Shown one piece after another: positions 1-11,600 of a stretch of DNA of 64,000 bases. Made by a program: the position numbers and the translations under genes. This DNA comes from Portunus trituberculatus (Eukaryota > Arthropoda > Malacostraca > Decapoda > Portunidae): NCBI RefSeq assembly GCF_017591435.1, contig NC_059295.1:40818782-40882781 (forward strand), read 5' to 3'. Position 1 is the stretch's first letter; every line of letters starts with the position of its first letter. The notes beneath the pieces are model-generated. The model searched no databases. It saw only the letters and a program-made list of their open reading frames with translations, and was not told where the DNA came from.

Positions 1-1790
1 CACTACCAAGGTAAGTGAAATTTTCCGAGATCTCAATGTCCTCGCCACACACATGGACAGACTGTACTGTTTCATACAGTAAGCCTCCAAACACCTGAAC
101 CTTGGTCTTGGGACAGGAAACCTGGAGTACTAGGGGCTTCGCCTCCTCATGCAGTGCCTCTAGAGCCATTACCAGAACCTCCACTCACTCAGTTAAGATT
201 ACTGTATCATTGGCAAAAACAAGATCTGTAATCTCAGCATTGCTGACAGATGCTCCACAATGACTTTGGTCTACAACTCTGCCTAGTACCCAGTCCATGC
301 AAATGTTGAAAAGTGATGGAGCAAGCCCGCATCCCTGCCTCACTCCCGTATTCACAGAGAAGAAGCTGGACACGCTCCACACTTCACAGCACTCACAGTT
401 CCAGAGTAGAGACCAGTTAATAGAACAATAATCCTTGCAGGAATCCCACAGAGATGCAGAAGATCCCAGAGTGTCTCTCGATGCACTGAATCAAACGCCT
501 TCTTGAGATTGACAAAGGCTGCAAGCATCCCTTGTCAAAACTCACGTCGGCGATCCACCAGTACATAAAGCACTAGGATCCGGTCAGTTACTGACTTACT
601 GGGTGTGAACACAGTCTGTTTAAGTCTCTGGTGTTTGAGCAGGTGACTGCAGATACGCATCAACAGCAAATGGGCAAACACCTTGCCTGGTATGCTAAGC
701 AGTGTTATACAGCAGTAGTTGTTGAGGTCCTGATAGTCCCCTTTCCCCTTCCAGATAGGGATGACCAATCCCTTTTTCCAGTTAGGGGGAATAGTATCTG
801 AATGCTATACAGCAGTCAAGACAGCATGCAACCCACGAATCATGGCCTCACCCCCCACTTTGAGCAGCTCTGCACTGATGTTACAGATGCCAGCTGCCTT
901 TCAACCCCTCAACTTTGCCACAGCCTCAATGGAGGGTGCAGTTTTGTCAATGGATGGATCAGCGTCCAGCATCTGTAACCCTGCAGTTTGGAGCTGTCCA
1001 CCTGTGGGATCCACAGTGAACAGCTTCTCAAAGTACTCAGCCCAATGTGCCATTTGCCCATCTGCATCCGATACAAGGTGACCATCTGCTGTTCAGATAG
1101 CGCTCGCCTGAGATGTAGACTTGGAACGGAGTTTCTTCAGGGCTCGATAGGCAGGTCAGAGGTCATTAGCATTTAAATGACAATCTACATCCTCAGTGAG
1201 ACCCCTGACATACCTCTCCTTGTCTCTCCTAAGGAGAAGTCTAGTCCTATGTAATGGAGCCCTGTACTGGTCGTGGTTCCCAGCAAGTCTGGCAGTGCAA
1301 CTCTCCTCAATACTGTCCAGTGTCTCTACTGAGGTGAAGCCACTCCATGACCTTGGGCGTTCCCCAACGCATTCTTTGGCAGCCTCAAGAGTCTCACATT
1401 TGAAGGTATCCCATAGTTCTACCGGGTCCTCGATGGCGTTGAGCACTCCAAACTGATTAGAGACTGTCACTGCATACTCCTGGGCACATGTCAAGTCCTT
1501 CAGTTTCTCAAGATGAAACACAGTCTGGTCACATCTTGGAGGCTTTCTGGACTTGACATGCAGCTTGAGTGCAGCAACAAGAGGCCTGTGATCAGTCAGA
1601 AAGAACTTGGCACTCTGAAAAATCCTGCAGTTCTGAAGGATCTTTCAACGAGTACTAACAAGGATATGGTCGCTCTCCTTCTCTACCCCTTTGGCATTGC
1701 TATACCATGTGCAGAGGTGCAGCGCTGGTCGTGATACCAAGAACCTGCAATTTTCAAGCTGTTGTCGTTCCTGGTACCAGAGCCATGGGG
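1..1790 (-). mobile_element. RTE-like LINE fragment (endonuclease end plus reverse transcriptase), decayed
   Basis: Read on the minus strand, the order is the end of the AP-endonuclease domain (1520-1790, with GTRNDNS, IAGSWY and SDHILVSTR-like stretches), a linker with RSKSTSQASAIRT near 1110, then reverse transcriptase pieces. The pieces include NWKKGLVIPIWKGKGDYQDLN (about 720-780), TGVRQGCGLAPSLFN with CMDWVLGRVVDQSHCGAS (about 250-350), FANDT in place of FADD (near 215), and VQSVHVCGEDIEIS at the left edge. This wording is familiar from RTE-type elements common in marine animals. Stops and frameshifts break the reading frame, so it is inactive. The 3' end lies beyond the window; the 5' end stops inside the endonuclease near 1790, the usual 5' truncation of LINEs. 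The clade assignment is from memory of the motifs. Confidence 0.82.
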
Positions 1791-2627
1791 ACTAACACAT
1801 ATTACCATCATGAATGATAAAATAGGCAATGATAAATAAGTAAAATGAATAAAAAAATGGACATTAGGATTACATATTGACTTACACTTAAATAATAGCT
1901 AAGAACTACGCATACAATTTCAACAGTTATTATCTCTATATATATGCATTTTATGCAATACGAAAGCATGGTATTCTTTTATTCTTGCACTAGTCTCAAC
2001 ATGACTTTACTACACTTCTCATCATAAAAGAGCTTCTCATTCTGAGCAATTCAAACCTCATATATACCCCACCACAAATTGTTCATAATGATGGGAGCAA
2101 TTTAAAAAAAAATTTATCTGTTCTTAGGGAAACAAGCTCACTGCCATGCCAATGCTGAAAAGTGACACACCCATATGTGTGATGGACAGGTGGCCACTAA
2201 GGCACCATGGTGAAGGTGTTTGTCTGTGCTTGCATACGTCACATCTGTTGTGCAATTGTGAAATTACTGATGGTGTTTGGTTGTTTTGTTTGAAAATGCA
2301 GCTATACCAATTAAAAAATTAAAAATTAAAATTAAAAACTAAAGAAATAATTTGATAACCCATGGTGGTTTATTTCATCCTAAGGGGAGAGGAGCAGCTT
2401 AATTTGAAATATTTGAATTAGTCTGAGGAAGGTGTCTGTTGGTGGTGAATGTTGCCTTGATATTACATCACCATACTTTATGAAAAGAAATAAAGTAAAG
2501 ATTTCATATCAATTTCTTAGCCTTGCAGTTAAGTAAGGTTAGGTTAGGGCTACATTAGTTTAATTAAGTTGGGTCATTCCATGAAAACATCAACCTTTAG
2601 CGTGAATTTCAGAAATCATGAAATATA
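1791..2627. other. AT-rich stretch without a recognised gene
   Basis: No coding region or known repeat was recognised. It contains a short GGTTAGGTTAGGG tract at 2537-2549. It ends at the TA that flanks the Tigger-1 left end. Confidence 0.5.
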
Positions 2628-2970
2628 CAGTAAGTCCTCCTTATACGGTATTTCGTTATCTGGTAAATTCACAGTTACGGTGTTTGGTAACTACTACCCT
2701 CGATTCTATTTACGGTAAGAAAATTTCACAGATACAGTATCTGCCCATGTTTTATTTACACCGCACCTTAGCGCCACCACAACAATCAGTCTCTTCCTGT
2801 GTTTCCCACTGAACACAATTGAAATCCTTGTGGCGTGTTTTTTGTTGATATTATTATCACGACGCACAGTGATGCACCCATAATGGCCCCAAAATATTCT
2901 GCAGACACTGCTGGAGTTGAAAAGGCAAAGCAAAAGAGGAATAGTCTGACATTGGAGGTAAAATTAGATA

Positions 2971-3724
2971 CAGGGAACCCCGCTTAACGAAAGGGTTATG
3001 TTCCTATAAAACCCTTCGTTAAACGAAACTTCCTTAAGCGAACCGATTATAACAAGTTTAACCCCTGACTTGAACTTACATTGAGAGTAAACAAAGCGAG
3101 AGTGCAACATAATACAGTAAAAGGTTTAATGAAAGTAAAAATTATGAAGTTGAACATTTAGGCAGTTTAATTTAAGTCATTATAATGTACACTAATGTAT
3201 GTATATACGTAACTTTATAACGATGATGATCTTAAATTTATGAAGGGAGGGAGAGTGGAGCGGGAAAGACACTAACTGGCAACCTGTGGAATGTAAACAA
3301 AGGGCGCATCATTGTACTGCATACAAAACTTATATACCACATTTCCACAAGACTTTCCATTTTATCCATTGTAGAGTCATGAGTTCAGGTGTTCTTTTAG
3401 CTTGCAAGGAAGATACGGTCTCACCAGCCCTCTTAATAGAGTCTGCTGACTTGAAAATAGTAGAAACAGTAGATGGAGTCAAGATGGTGGCAAGCAATGC
3501 TATTAGTTTTTTCGCCTCTCTCGTGTCTGTGAATAATATCCAGCTTCACTTTACGAGTACGAGACTTCCTGGTCTTCTTAGCAACACTAGGCGACATTGC
3601 AGGGTGTTTTGGTGGTAAGTTGAGCAAGGGAAGACGAGCTGCTGCTGACGCTGTTATTGTTTTGAACAGGGGGAGTGAGTGGTGCGCGTGTTGTCTATGA
3701 GAGGAGCTGGTGTGGGATTGCCTG
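2971..3724 (-). mobile_element. Tigger-2 copy a: short pogo/Tigger element inside Tigger-1
   Basis: It is flanked by TA at 2969-2970 and 3725-3726. The left end starts CAGGGAACCCCGCTTAACG; the right end, reverse complemented, starts CAGGCAATCCCACAC. The 754 bp body carries the first part of a Tigger transposase on the minus strand. A second copy of the family lies at 62047-62985 and shares the same left-end region, including AACCGATTATAACAAGT versus AACCAATTATAACAAGT. It is non-autonomous: no catalytic domain is present. Confidence 0.85.
3433..3627 (-). pseudogene. Tigger-2a transposase N-terminal fragment
   Basis: The minus-strand frame reads AMSPSVAKKTRKSRTRKVKLDIIHRHERGEKTNSI in overlapping parts, a CENP-B N-terminal helix-turn-helix region of the Tigger/jerky type. 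It is the same protein start as at 62416-62712 but loses frame after SIACHH. In intact relatives this domain binds the transposon ends. Here it is a truncated relic. Confidence 0.75.
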
Positions 3725-3947
3725 TATTTTGAAGAGGAAAGAGCAGGGGTAAGGTATGTCTACCATAAGTAAAAAATAGGGCCTAGCCCAGCCGAGAGTC
3801 TGGATAGTGTTAAAGAATAGTGAGGCTATAAAAAAAGCTGGGGAGAATGTAATAGATCTGCAGAGTAGAGCCTTGTCTGCCCACTCAGCGGAAGATGAGT
3901 AAAGGCTGAAAATCTAATTTTTACTACTAAAATTAATTTCTTCACTT

Positions 3948-4092
3948 ACCTGTTTTTCATACAAAATATAGCAGTTCCACTGCTCCACATACCTTTTCGC
4001 TGAGAAACCACCCGCTTTAGCGCTACGCCTGGCAGCGCGGCGCTCATTGCTGCCGCCAGCACACTGCCTGGGCAACCGTCAGTTATTTCTCA
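3948..4092. repeat. DIRS left inverted terminal repeat
   Basis: It starts ACCTGTTTTTCATACAAAAT and ends CAGTTATTTCTC. The sequence is nearly identical to the reverse complement of 9898-10041, with only scattered mismatches. The outermost bases 3911-3947 differ from the right end, as expected for DIRS, where the two extreme ends are distinct. Confidence 0.9.
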
Positions 4093-4135
4093 AGGGAGAG
4101 AACCTGACCGGGGGAGGAAGGGAGGGCAGTGAAGT

Positions 4136-4228
4136 TTTGTATGAAAAACAGGTAAGTGAAGAAATTTATTTTAGTATTAAAAATTAGATTTCTGTCACAG
4201 ACACCTGTTTTTCATACAAAATATAGCA
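4136..4228. repeat. DIRS internal complementary region
   Basis: The first half, GTATGAAAAACAGGTAAGTG through AAAAATTAGATT, is the reverse complement of the left extremity (3911-3965). The second half, TCTGTCACAGACACCTG through TTTTTCATACAAAATATAGC, is the reverse complement of the right extremity (about 10015-10054). The two halves meet at 4190-4192 and share a TTT. This is the junction expected of the element's circular form. Confidence 0.9.
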
Positions 4229-4490
4229 GATTCCACCACTGAAGGAGGCGGGAGTCAGAAGAAAGTGCCAGGCGTGAGGGTGAAAACAAACTGTCCATAT
4301 GTAGACACTAACCTCTTGGCTGAGGCCGGGCAGCATAGGGGTGCCAGCGGGCTCGGCTGAGGGTTTGGGAGGTCCTCCTAACCCGTGTGTCTAAAAGGGA
4401 GCAGGCCTTAGGGGTCAGGGGATGAGTGTTCCAGGAGCGTGCTCAATACCCTGACGCAGAGGAGAGAACCCCGGCTACTGACCCAATCAA

Positions 4491-5594
4491 CTAAGACGAG
4501 CAGTGTAAGTGAGCACTGGGGTGTTCACCTGAGGGAGCCGAAGCGTTACCCCAGAGCAAGGAGGACCTTGTGGTAGTTGTCAGCCCACAATGTGACCGGC
4601 TGCAACAACTGGACCCAGGAAAAACGTCGCCTTCCTTCCGCACTATATCGCGGAGATAATGGTCGGCAAAGACCGAGTGAGTCCTCCAGCGTGCTGCCTT
4701 CAGGATGGTCGGAACCGAGCAGTTTTCCCAGAGGAGCATGGAGGCAGCAATGCCACGGATGTCATGGGCACGGGCATTGACCTCGAGGCAGACAGAGTCA
4801 GAAATAGCCTCATGGGCAGACTTGATGGTATCCCTGAGGAAGTATGAGATGGCCGCTTTCGACATAGGTCGAGAAGGGCGTTTAACTGCAACAAACAGAT
4901 TCCTGGGCCTTGTCTCTGAAGCAGTCCGTTGTAAGTAGTGGCAGAGAGCCCGAACAGGGCACAAAAAGCGCTCCTCATCCATGGAACCGAGAATGGAAGT
5001 AAGGCTCTTAATACGGAATTCCGGGCGTGCTGTGAACTCCGTATCCGTCTTAGCAATGAACTCAGGAGATAGCAGACCATAAGATCCTGTCCTTGCCAGC
5101 TAGTCCGGGAGGAGAGGGCCTGGATCTCCCTATCCTCTGCGCTGTAGCTAATGCCAGGAGAAAAGAGTCTTCCTGGTCAGGTCCCTGGAGGACGAGAGCC
5201 GAAGGGGCTCGAAGGGGGCCTTGGACAGGTAGCGAAGAACTACATCCAGGTTCCAGGAAGGACTAAGATTCCTAGTAGGTCTGCGGGGTTGAGAAGAGCA
5301 CGCCTTGACAATAGCACTCAACACCCGGTCATTGTTGAGGTCCACGCCCCTGATTGCAAAGACTCCATTCAGCATGGCCTTATAACCCTTAATGGCAGAG
5401 GTAGAGATTGCAATCCTGGCGCAGGTGAACGAGAAAATCTGCGACCTTTTGGACCGTGGGATTGGAGACAGTGTGGCCGTGATCTTTGCACCACTTCCTG
5501 TACACCTTCCACTTGTGCTGATAGTTGGAAGCAGAGGAAGGCCTCTTGTCGTGAGATAAGAACTGGGCCACCTTAGAGGAGAAACCCCTGTGCC
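4491..5594 (-). pseudogene. DIRS tyrosine recombinase (integrase), frameshifted
   Basis: The N-terminal core-binding part is in the frame of about 5389-5594 (RVETIQRFLRHRGFSSKVAQ, then NYQHKWKVYRKWCKDHGHTV). The middle part lies at 5148-5375 (NGVFAIRGVDLNNDRVLSAI). The catalytic end is the 163-codon frame 4491-4982. There AHDIRG gives the HxxR catalytic pair (residues 73 and 76), WRTH follows at about 99-102, and HYLRD supplies the tyrosine nucleophile at residue 109. The region of the first catalytic arginine, near 5110-5130, is in a broken frame. In active DIRS elements the enzyme inserts circular DNA. Three or more frame changes here make it non-functional as assembled. Confidence 0.85.
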
Positions 5595-6619
5595 TCAGAA
5601 AGCGCTGGATAGTCTCCACCCTGTCAGCTGAAGCCCGGGGAGACCGATGTGGAACTTGTGGATGTGTGGCTGTCTCAATAGATCTTTGCGAAGAGGGAGG
5701 CGGCGGGGAGGCTCCACCGACGCCGCCAACAGATCTGGAAACCATTCCTTCTGAGGCCAGTAAGGGGCTATGAGGATGAGACAGGTGTTCCGGGAAGCCC
5801 GGAGCTTGTTGAGAACTCTCCTGATGAGGGGGAAGGGTGGAAAGGCGTACAGATCCTGGTTGTCCCAATTGTAGAGGAAGGCGTCTGTGGCGATGGCCGC
5901 CGGATCCTGAAAGGGGGACACAAAGTTCGAATCCGTAATTGAGACGAGTGGCGAACAGGTCGACTGTCGGGTAGCCCCAGACCCGCCACAGCAGGTGACA
6001 AACATCCATATGTAAGGTCCACTCTGTGGACAGGGATTGGTGTCGGCGGCTGAGGCAGTCGGCCACCACATTGACTGAGCCCCTCACAAACTGGGGCAAG
6101 ATCGACACTGCATGCGCTTCTGCCCAGTCGAGGACCTGGCGTGCCTCGAGGTTGAGAAGGATAGAGTGAGTACCCCCTCCTGTGCAGGTAAGCGAGGGCC
6201 GTGGTGTTGTCCGAGAAGACAGCGACAACTGAGCCCCTCACCACCTCCGTGAAGTGCTGGAGGCCGAGGCGGATCGCACGGAGTTCTAAAACGTTCACGT
6301 GGAGCGTCTGTTCCTGGATGTTCCACAGGCCACTCACAGAAGCCTGGAGGAGCGACGCACCCCAGCCGACTGTAGAGGCATCCGTGTAGAGAAGGTGGTC
6401 CGGAATGGCAACCTGAAGAGGCTGACCCTGCCCCAAGTTCTCGTCCTCCAGCCACCATTCCAGGTCCTGACGTGAAGCACTGTCCCAGCTGACCGGATGG
6501 TCGTCTAGCATCGACCACCTGTCCCATTGCTGGTTCAGTTGGATCTGCAGGAGACGCGTCCGCCTCCTGGATCCCGGCACTAGATGTATGAGGGAAGACA
6601 TGTGCCCCAGAAGTCTCAA
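5595..6619 (-). pseudogene. DIRS RNase H and connecting domain, frameshifted
   Basis: The minus-strand frame from 6619 contains LLYTDASTVGWGASLLQ (first catalytic Asp), NVLELRAIRLGLQHF (Glu) and AVFSDNTTALAYLHRRG (second Asp), the RNase H signature. It then shifts to the frame with GSVNVVADCLSRRHQS and PTVDLFATRLN, and again to AFLYNWDNQDLYAFPPFPLI, which links RNase H to the recombinase in DIRS Pol. RNase H degrades the RNA strand of the replication hybrid. Frame changes lie near 6200 and 5930. Confidence 0.85.
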
Positions 6620-7495
6620 CCAGTGCTCCGCTGGGGGACGGGCAACTGAGGAAGGAGCGGAGTAAATCCTGGAGGCCTCGAATCCTCCCCTGGGTCGGGA
6701 AAACCCTCAAAAGAGGGGAGCGAATCACCATCCCGAGGAAGGTCTTCTCCTGTGCAGGGGTCAGGGATGACTTCTCCCAATTTACTCGGATGCCCAGGTC
6801 CGAGCAGAGCCTGAGCAGACAAGCTGTGGCGTGTCGAGCTTCTACCGCTGAAGAGGCCAGTACCAACCAGTCGTCGAGGTAGCGAAGGATGCGGAAGCCC
6901 GACGATGGAACTCCGCCGAGACAGGAGCCATCAGACGAGTGAAAACCTGCGGAGCAGTGGAGAGACCGAAGCAGAGGACTCGAAACTGAAAGTGGTACCC
7001 CTCCCACACAAAGCGCAGGAACTGACGGCTGTGGGGATGAATGGGCACCTGAAGATATGCGTCCTGAAGGTCCAGTGACACCATCCAGTCGTCCTGTCGG
7101 ATGGCCGACATTACCGTCCGGACAGTCTCCATCCTGAATTTGGTGGTGACGACGTACTTGTTGAGGAGGGAGAGGTCGATGATGGGGCGGAACCCGCCTG
7201 TGGCCTTTGGAACGACAAACACATGGCTGTAGAAACCTGGGGAGGGAGGCGCTTCCTCTATAGCCCCTTTTGTCCAGAGACGCTGGAGCTCCATCTCGAG
7301 GGCGAGACCCTTGGGTGACCCTGGGGCATAACCCCTGCGATCCTCAAAGAGAGTGGTCAGGGTGGAGGGAAGAGAAGGGATCTGGTAGCCTTCCCAGAAC
7401 GCTGAGGACCCATTCCTCTGCCCCGATCTTGAGCCAACCTTCCCAGCAAAGGGCCAGACAGCCCCCCACCACCCCATGGTGAGAAAGACTGTCAT
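6620..7495 (-). pseudogene. DIRS reverse transcriptase, frameshifted
   Basis: The first part (7495 to about 6900) contains KGAIEEAPPSPGFYSHVFVV, GGFRPIIDLSLLNKYV, WMVSLDLQDAYLQVPIHP and CFGLSTAPQVFTRLM, the palm and finger motifs of a DIRS/Ty3-type polymerase. The catalytic box FRILRYLDDWLVLASS (YLDD at about 6870-6881) is in a different frame that runs 7007-6084. The frame break between the motifs near 6900 disrupts the enzyme. GIRVNWEKSSLTPAQ and KTFLGMVI follow in order. There is no sign of a host gene. Confidence 0.9.
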
Positions 7496-7507
7496 TTCCG
7501 AAAGGGC

Positions 7508-8347
7508 TTACCCTCCGTCCTCCTGACTGCCCACTAGGGCGGGCAGAGAGCGGTCCGGAAGATCCACCCCGAGGATTCCCAAGACGAGGGCGAACTTGTG
7601 CTCGCCGGGGAGGAGCAGCCGGAGGCCTCGAGGCTGAGGGGGCAGGAAGATGAGAACCGCGCCCACCAAGGGAGTACCGGTGGCCGGACGTGGACGAGCC
7701 AGGGCCCTGAGAGCAGTCTCATGGAGAGTCATGGCAGCATTACTCTTGGAAGACTGGAATGCCTCCTGCAGCTTGGCCTCATCAAAGAGGAGAGGAGAAA
7801 AGATGGGGGACCGTCTAAGGATGCCCTTCTCCACCTGAGAGAAGGTGGGTCTGAGGTGGGCAATGTAGGACTCCCTTCTCCAGGCCCGAAGATTGGCATT
7901 GACGTAAGTAGAATCACGGCAGATGTCATTCAAGGCCATACGAACAGCCTTAAAGAGCTGTCCCTCTAAATCCAACAGGTGTGAGGGGAGATGCGGTACC
8001 GTCAGTAGGTGAAGGGCACCTAAGCACCAAAAAGAGTAGTTGAGTGCGTCCAGAGAACGACCAACCACTCCCTCCATCCTGGCGACCTCCTGCTGGTCAC
8101 GGATAACCCTCGGCTCACGGGAGCCCGAGTTCAAGGCATGGTGCAAGTCCTGGTTAACGGCAATAGCCTTCCCTGAGCCTTCCTGGTCCAATACTGTGTA
8201 CATCCTGGCAAACCTGCCTGAAGGATAACCAAGAGAAGCTGGCTTCCTGTCATTGGCCTTCAGGTAAGCATTGTTGGCTTGCTCCTGAAGAACTGGAGGG
8301 TTGAGCCCTAGCGAGGAGAATTGGCCCTCCCTGTGACTCAGGTGCAC
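7508..8347 (-). pseudogene. DIRS Gag-like protein, C-terminal part
   Basis: The 279-codon minus-strand frame contains HHALNSGSREPRVIRDQQEV, HLPSHLLDLEGQLFKAVRMA, LNDICRDSTYVNANLRAWRR and YIAHLRPTFSQVEKGIL. This resembles the nucleocapsid-like ORF1 region preceding Pol in DIRS1-like elements. It lies between the N-terminal Gag frame (9116-9811) and the polymerase. The first ATG shown need not be the true start. The protein probably packages element RNA (inference from position). Confidence 0.65.
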
Positions 8348-9115
8348 CAGCTCCGGGCGAGAGGACCCTCTTGCTCAAGCCTTTGGCCCCTCGCGTCCTC
8401 AAACACTGAATTGATGTAATCCATCATGCGATGGTACATGGAGGCCGATGGGGCTGGGTCTCATCCTCCTCCAGCCCCGGGGATGTGGAGGGACGGGCAG
8501 GTCCTGGAGACAAGGAGGCCGGGCCCTGCCACCCCAAACAAGAAGGCCAGGGGGAACCATGGAGTACCTGTCTATCAGTGCTATCCATGAGGAGAAGGTC
8601 ACTACCCGGAGACGGGCAGTCCGGGGTGCCTCCAGGAGCGGAGACGCCAGCCTCAGAGGGAAGCGCACACCTCGAGGGAGAGGAGGTCCTGGCGCCTCTC
8701 TGGCGTAAGACAGTGGGTTTGGTAGGACGTGGGGGTCGGCTGACTCTGAGCCCCTAGCGGCCGAAAGGACATAGGTGGCAGCCCGTGGAAAGGGCGTGGG
8801 CAAGCCACCTGGTAGGCGAAGGGGCAGAGCATCACCCTTGCCTGGGCCCTCACCCTGGGCCTTGGGGGAGGGGCCAGGAGCAGTGCACTGGTCCACCCTC
8901 TCCCTGTCCCCCCACCGACCGGGCCTGGGAAGGAGCCAGGGCACCGGTCACCACTGAGGTGGGGCGGGACTTCTTGATCCTTCTAGCGTCATCCTTAGGA
9001 GGATGAGAACGCTTGAAGCCACCTCAAGCCCCGGACGGCCCCTGGCCCCTGACTTGATGTGACTGCACACACCTTTTTGCGTCAGGACTCTGGGGGGGCA
9101 GGACACTGAACTTCA
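8348..9115 (-). pseudogene. DIRS Gag-like central region, frame uncertain
   Basis: This is a GC-rich, proline-rich stretch between the two Gag-like frames. A minus-strand frame at 8399-8944 is open but its composition (many P, R, G) does not settle which frame was used. I treat it as the connecting part of the broken Gag ORF. Confidence 0.45.
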
Positions 9116-9811
9116 TCAGGTCTCTGTCCGAGGACGAGGGGAGAGCTGAAAGAGGTGGGTCAGTAGCCAGGAAGACACAGGGTTATGTAACTCTCCCAAC
9201 CGTGAAGACACCAGGCTGTCAACAGAAGCAAGGAGTTGCTCCTGCCAGGATTCCAAAAACAGGGAAAGATCTATAGAGACTGGAGGCTTAGACCCCTGCT
9301 GAGAAGCTGAATCATCAGCAGTGAGCTCATCCTGAGAAATTACACTGCCTGCCTGAAGGGCAACACCTCCAACAGAACCAGCAGAGGAGACCTGAGAGCT
9401 AGAATCCCCAGACATATGGCTCGTGTCACTGCTGATACCAGACCGGGTAAGAGAGCCCTTAGACTTACCCTTTAAGTTAGCTTTAGCCTCCCGCTTGCGC
9501 CTCAACCCGCATTGATACTTGTAGGCGGTAAGAATCTTATCCTTGCTCCAGCCAGAACACTCATCACACCTCTTACCTAGGCTGCAGAACTCCCTGCACT
9601 TGATACAGACCGAATGAGGATCATGGAGGACACTACCCAAGACCCTGGAACAGTCAGGCCTAGAGCAAATCCGCCTCGTGGGCTGTGGCGAAGGAGACGT
9701 AAACACTGCAGAAGGACCGGCAGGGGCGTCCATATGGCTGGCCAAAACACCCTCCAGGACGGGAACAGACAGCCCCGGAGACACAGGAACATCACTAGAA
9801 TCTTCCTCCAT
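9116..9811 (-). CDS. DIRS Gag-like ORF1, N-terminal part with Cys-rich motif
   Basis: The 231-codon frame starts MEEDSSDVPVSPGLSVPVLE. It holds a zinc-binding-like cluster at residues about 48-85 (RRICSRPDCSRVLG, then HSVCIKCREFCSLGKRCDEC), followed by a basic stretch and a serine-rich region (SDTSHMSGDSSSQVSSAG). Cys-rich clusters like this occur in DIRS ORF1 proteins of crustaceans (recollection). The ORF starts about 90 bp inside the right inverted repeat, as expected for the first gene. It ends before the P-rich middle of Gag, probably through a frameshift. Confidence 0.7.
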   Translation of the reverse strand: MEEDSSDVPVSPGLSVPVLEGVLASHMDAPAGPSAVFTSPSPQPTRRICSRPDCSRVLGSVLHDPHSVCIKCREFCSLGKRCDECSGWSKDKILTAYKYQCGLRRKREAKANLKGKSKGSLTRSGISSDTSHMSGDSSSQVSSAGSVGGVALQAGSVISQDELTADDSASQQGSKPPVSIDLSLFLESWQEQLLASVDSLVSSRLGELHNPVSSWLLTHLFQLSPRPRTET

Positions 9812-9897
9812 AGAAACAGGAGGAGAAAAGAAGGCGAAAAAAGGCGAGGAAGAAAGGAAGCAGCGGCGGAAACGCAGGTCTACTCGCTCTGCACGCC

Positions 9898-10041
9898 GAG
9901 AAATAACTGACGGTTGCCCACGCAGTGTGCTGGCGGCAGCAATGAGCGCCGCGCTGCCAGGCGTAGCGCTAAAGTGGGTGGTTTCTCGGCGAAAAGGTAT
10001 GTGGAGCAGTGGAACTGCTATATTTTGTATGAAAAACAGGT
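9898..10041. repeat. DIRS right inverted terminal repeat
   Basis: Starts GAGAAATAACTGACGG and ends GTATGAAAAACAGGT. It is the inverted partner of 3948-4092. The terminal GTCTGTGACAGAA (10042-10054) is specific to this end and recurs inverted in the internal complementary region. Confidence 0.9.
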
Positions 10042-10114
10042 GTCTGTGACAGAATTTCGATTTGCAGTAATGTTTTCAGGAGCACATATGTACCGTATAA
10101 TGAGGACTTACTGT

Positions 10115-11600
<1,486 letters not shown>

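Larger units (their letters stand above)
2883..3909 (+). pseudogene. Tigger-1 transposase N-terminus, in two pieces around Tigger-2
   Basis: The ATG at 2883 opens MAPKYSADTAGVEKAKQKRN followed by SLTLEVKLD, the usual start of the CENP-B-like helix-turn-helix region of Tigger transposases. The frame stops at 2970, where Tigger-2 entered. After removing that insert and one TA copy, reading continues with ILKRKEQG from 3727, the expected next stretch. Further on come GLAQPRVW and KNSEAIKKAGENVIDLQ (about 3780-3880), with stops and a frameshift. The rest of the gene (the DDE catalytic domain) is absent, so this is a dead remnant. Confidence 0.78.
3911..10054 (-). mobile_element. DIRS1-like tyrosine-recombinase retrotransposon, nearly full length, decayed
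   Basis: The roughly 6.1 kb element is coded on the minus strand in the order Gag-like, reverse transcriptase, RNase H, tyrosine recombinase. It has about 145 bp inverted terminal repeats (3948-4092 and 9898-10041). An internal complementary region (4136-4228) joins the complement of the extreme left end to the complement of the extreme right end. This is the defining DIRS structure, used to template circular intermediates (family knowledge). The GC content is clearly higher than the surroundings. At least five reading-frame changes separate the domains, so the copy looks inactive unless some are assembly indels. DIRS1-like elements are known in decapod crustaceans. Confidence 0.93.
2628..10113 (+). 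mobile_element. Tigger-1: pogo/Tigger DNA transposon, split by two later insertions
   Basis: The left terminus begins CAGTAAGTCCTCCTTATACG next to a TA at 2626-2627. The right terminus, reverse complemented, begins CAGTAAGTCCTCATTATACG and ends at 10113. The terminal repeats agree in about 22 of 23 bases. The right-hand TA appears mutated to TT. Between the ends lie the start of a Tigger-type transposase, a second Tigger (2971-3724), more of the same transposase, and a DIRS element (3911-10054). Most of the original transposase is missing, so Tigger-1 was probably already a short non-autonomous copy. Pogo/Tigger elements (Tc1/mariner superfamily) insert at TA; that is family knowledge. Confidence 0.8.

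Noticed and set aside
5925..5945. GTTCGAATCC, similar to a tRNA T-arm
   Set aside because: It lies in DIRS coding sequence and no cloverleaf surrounds it.
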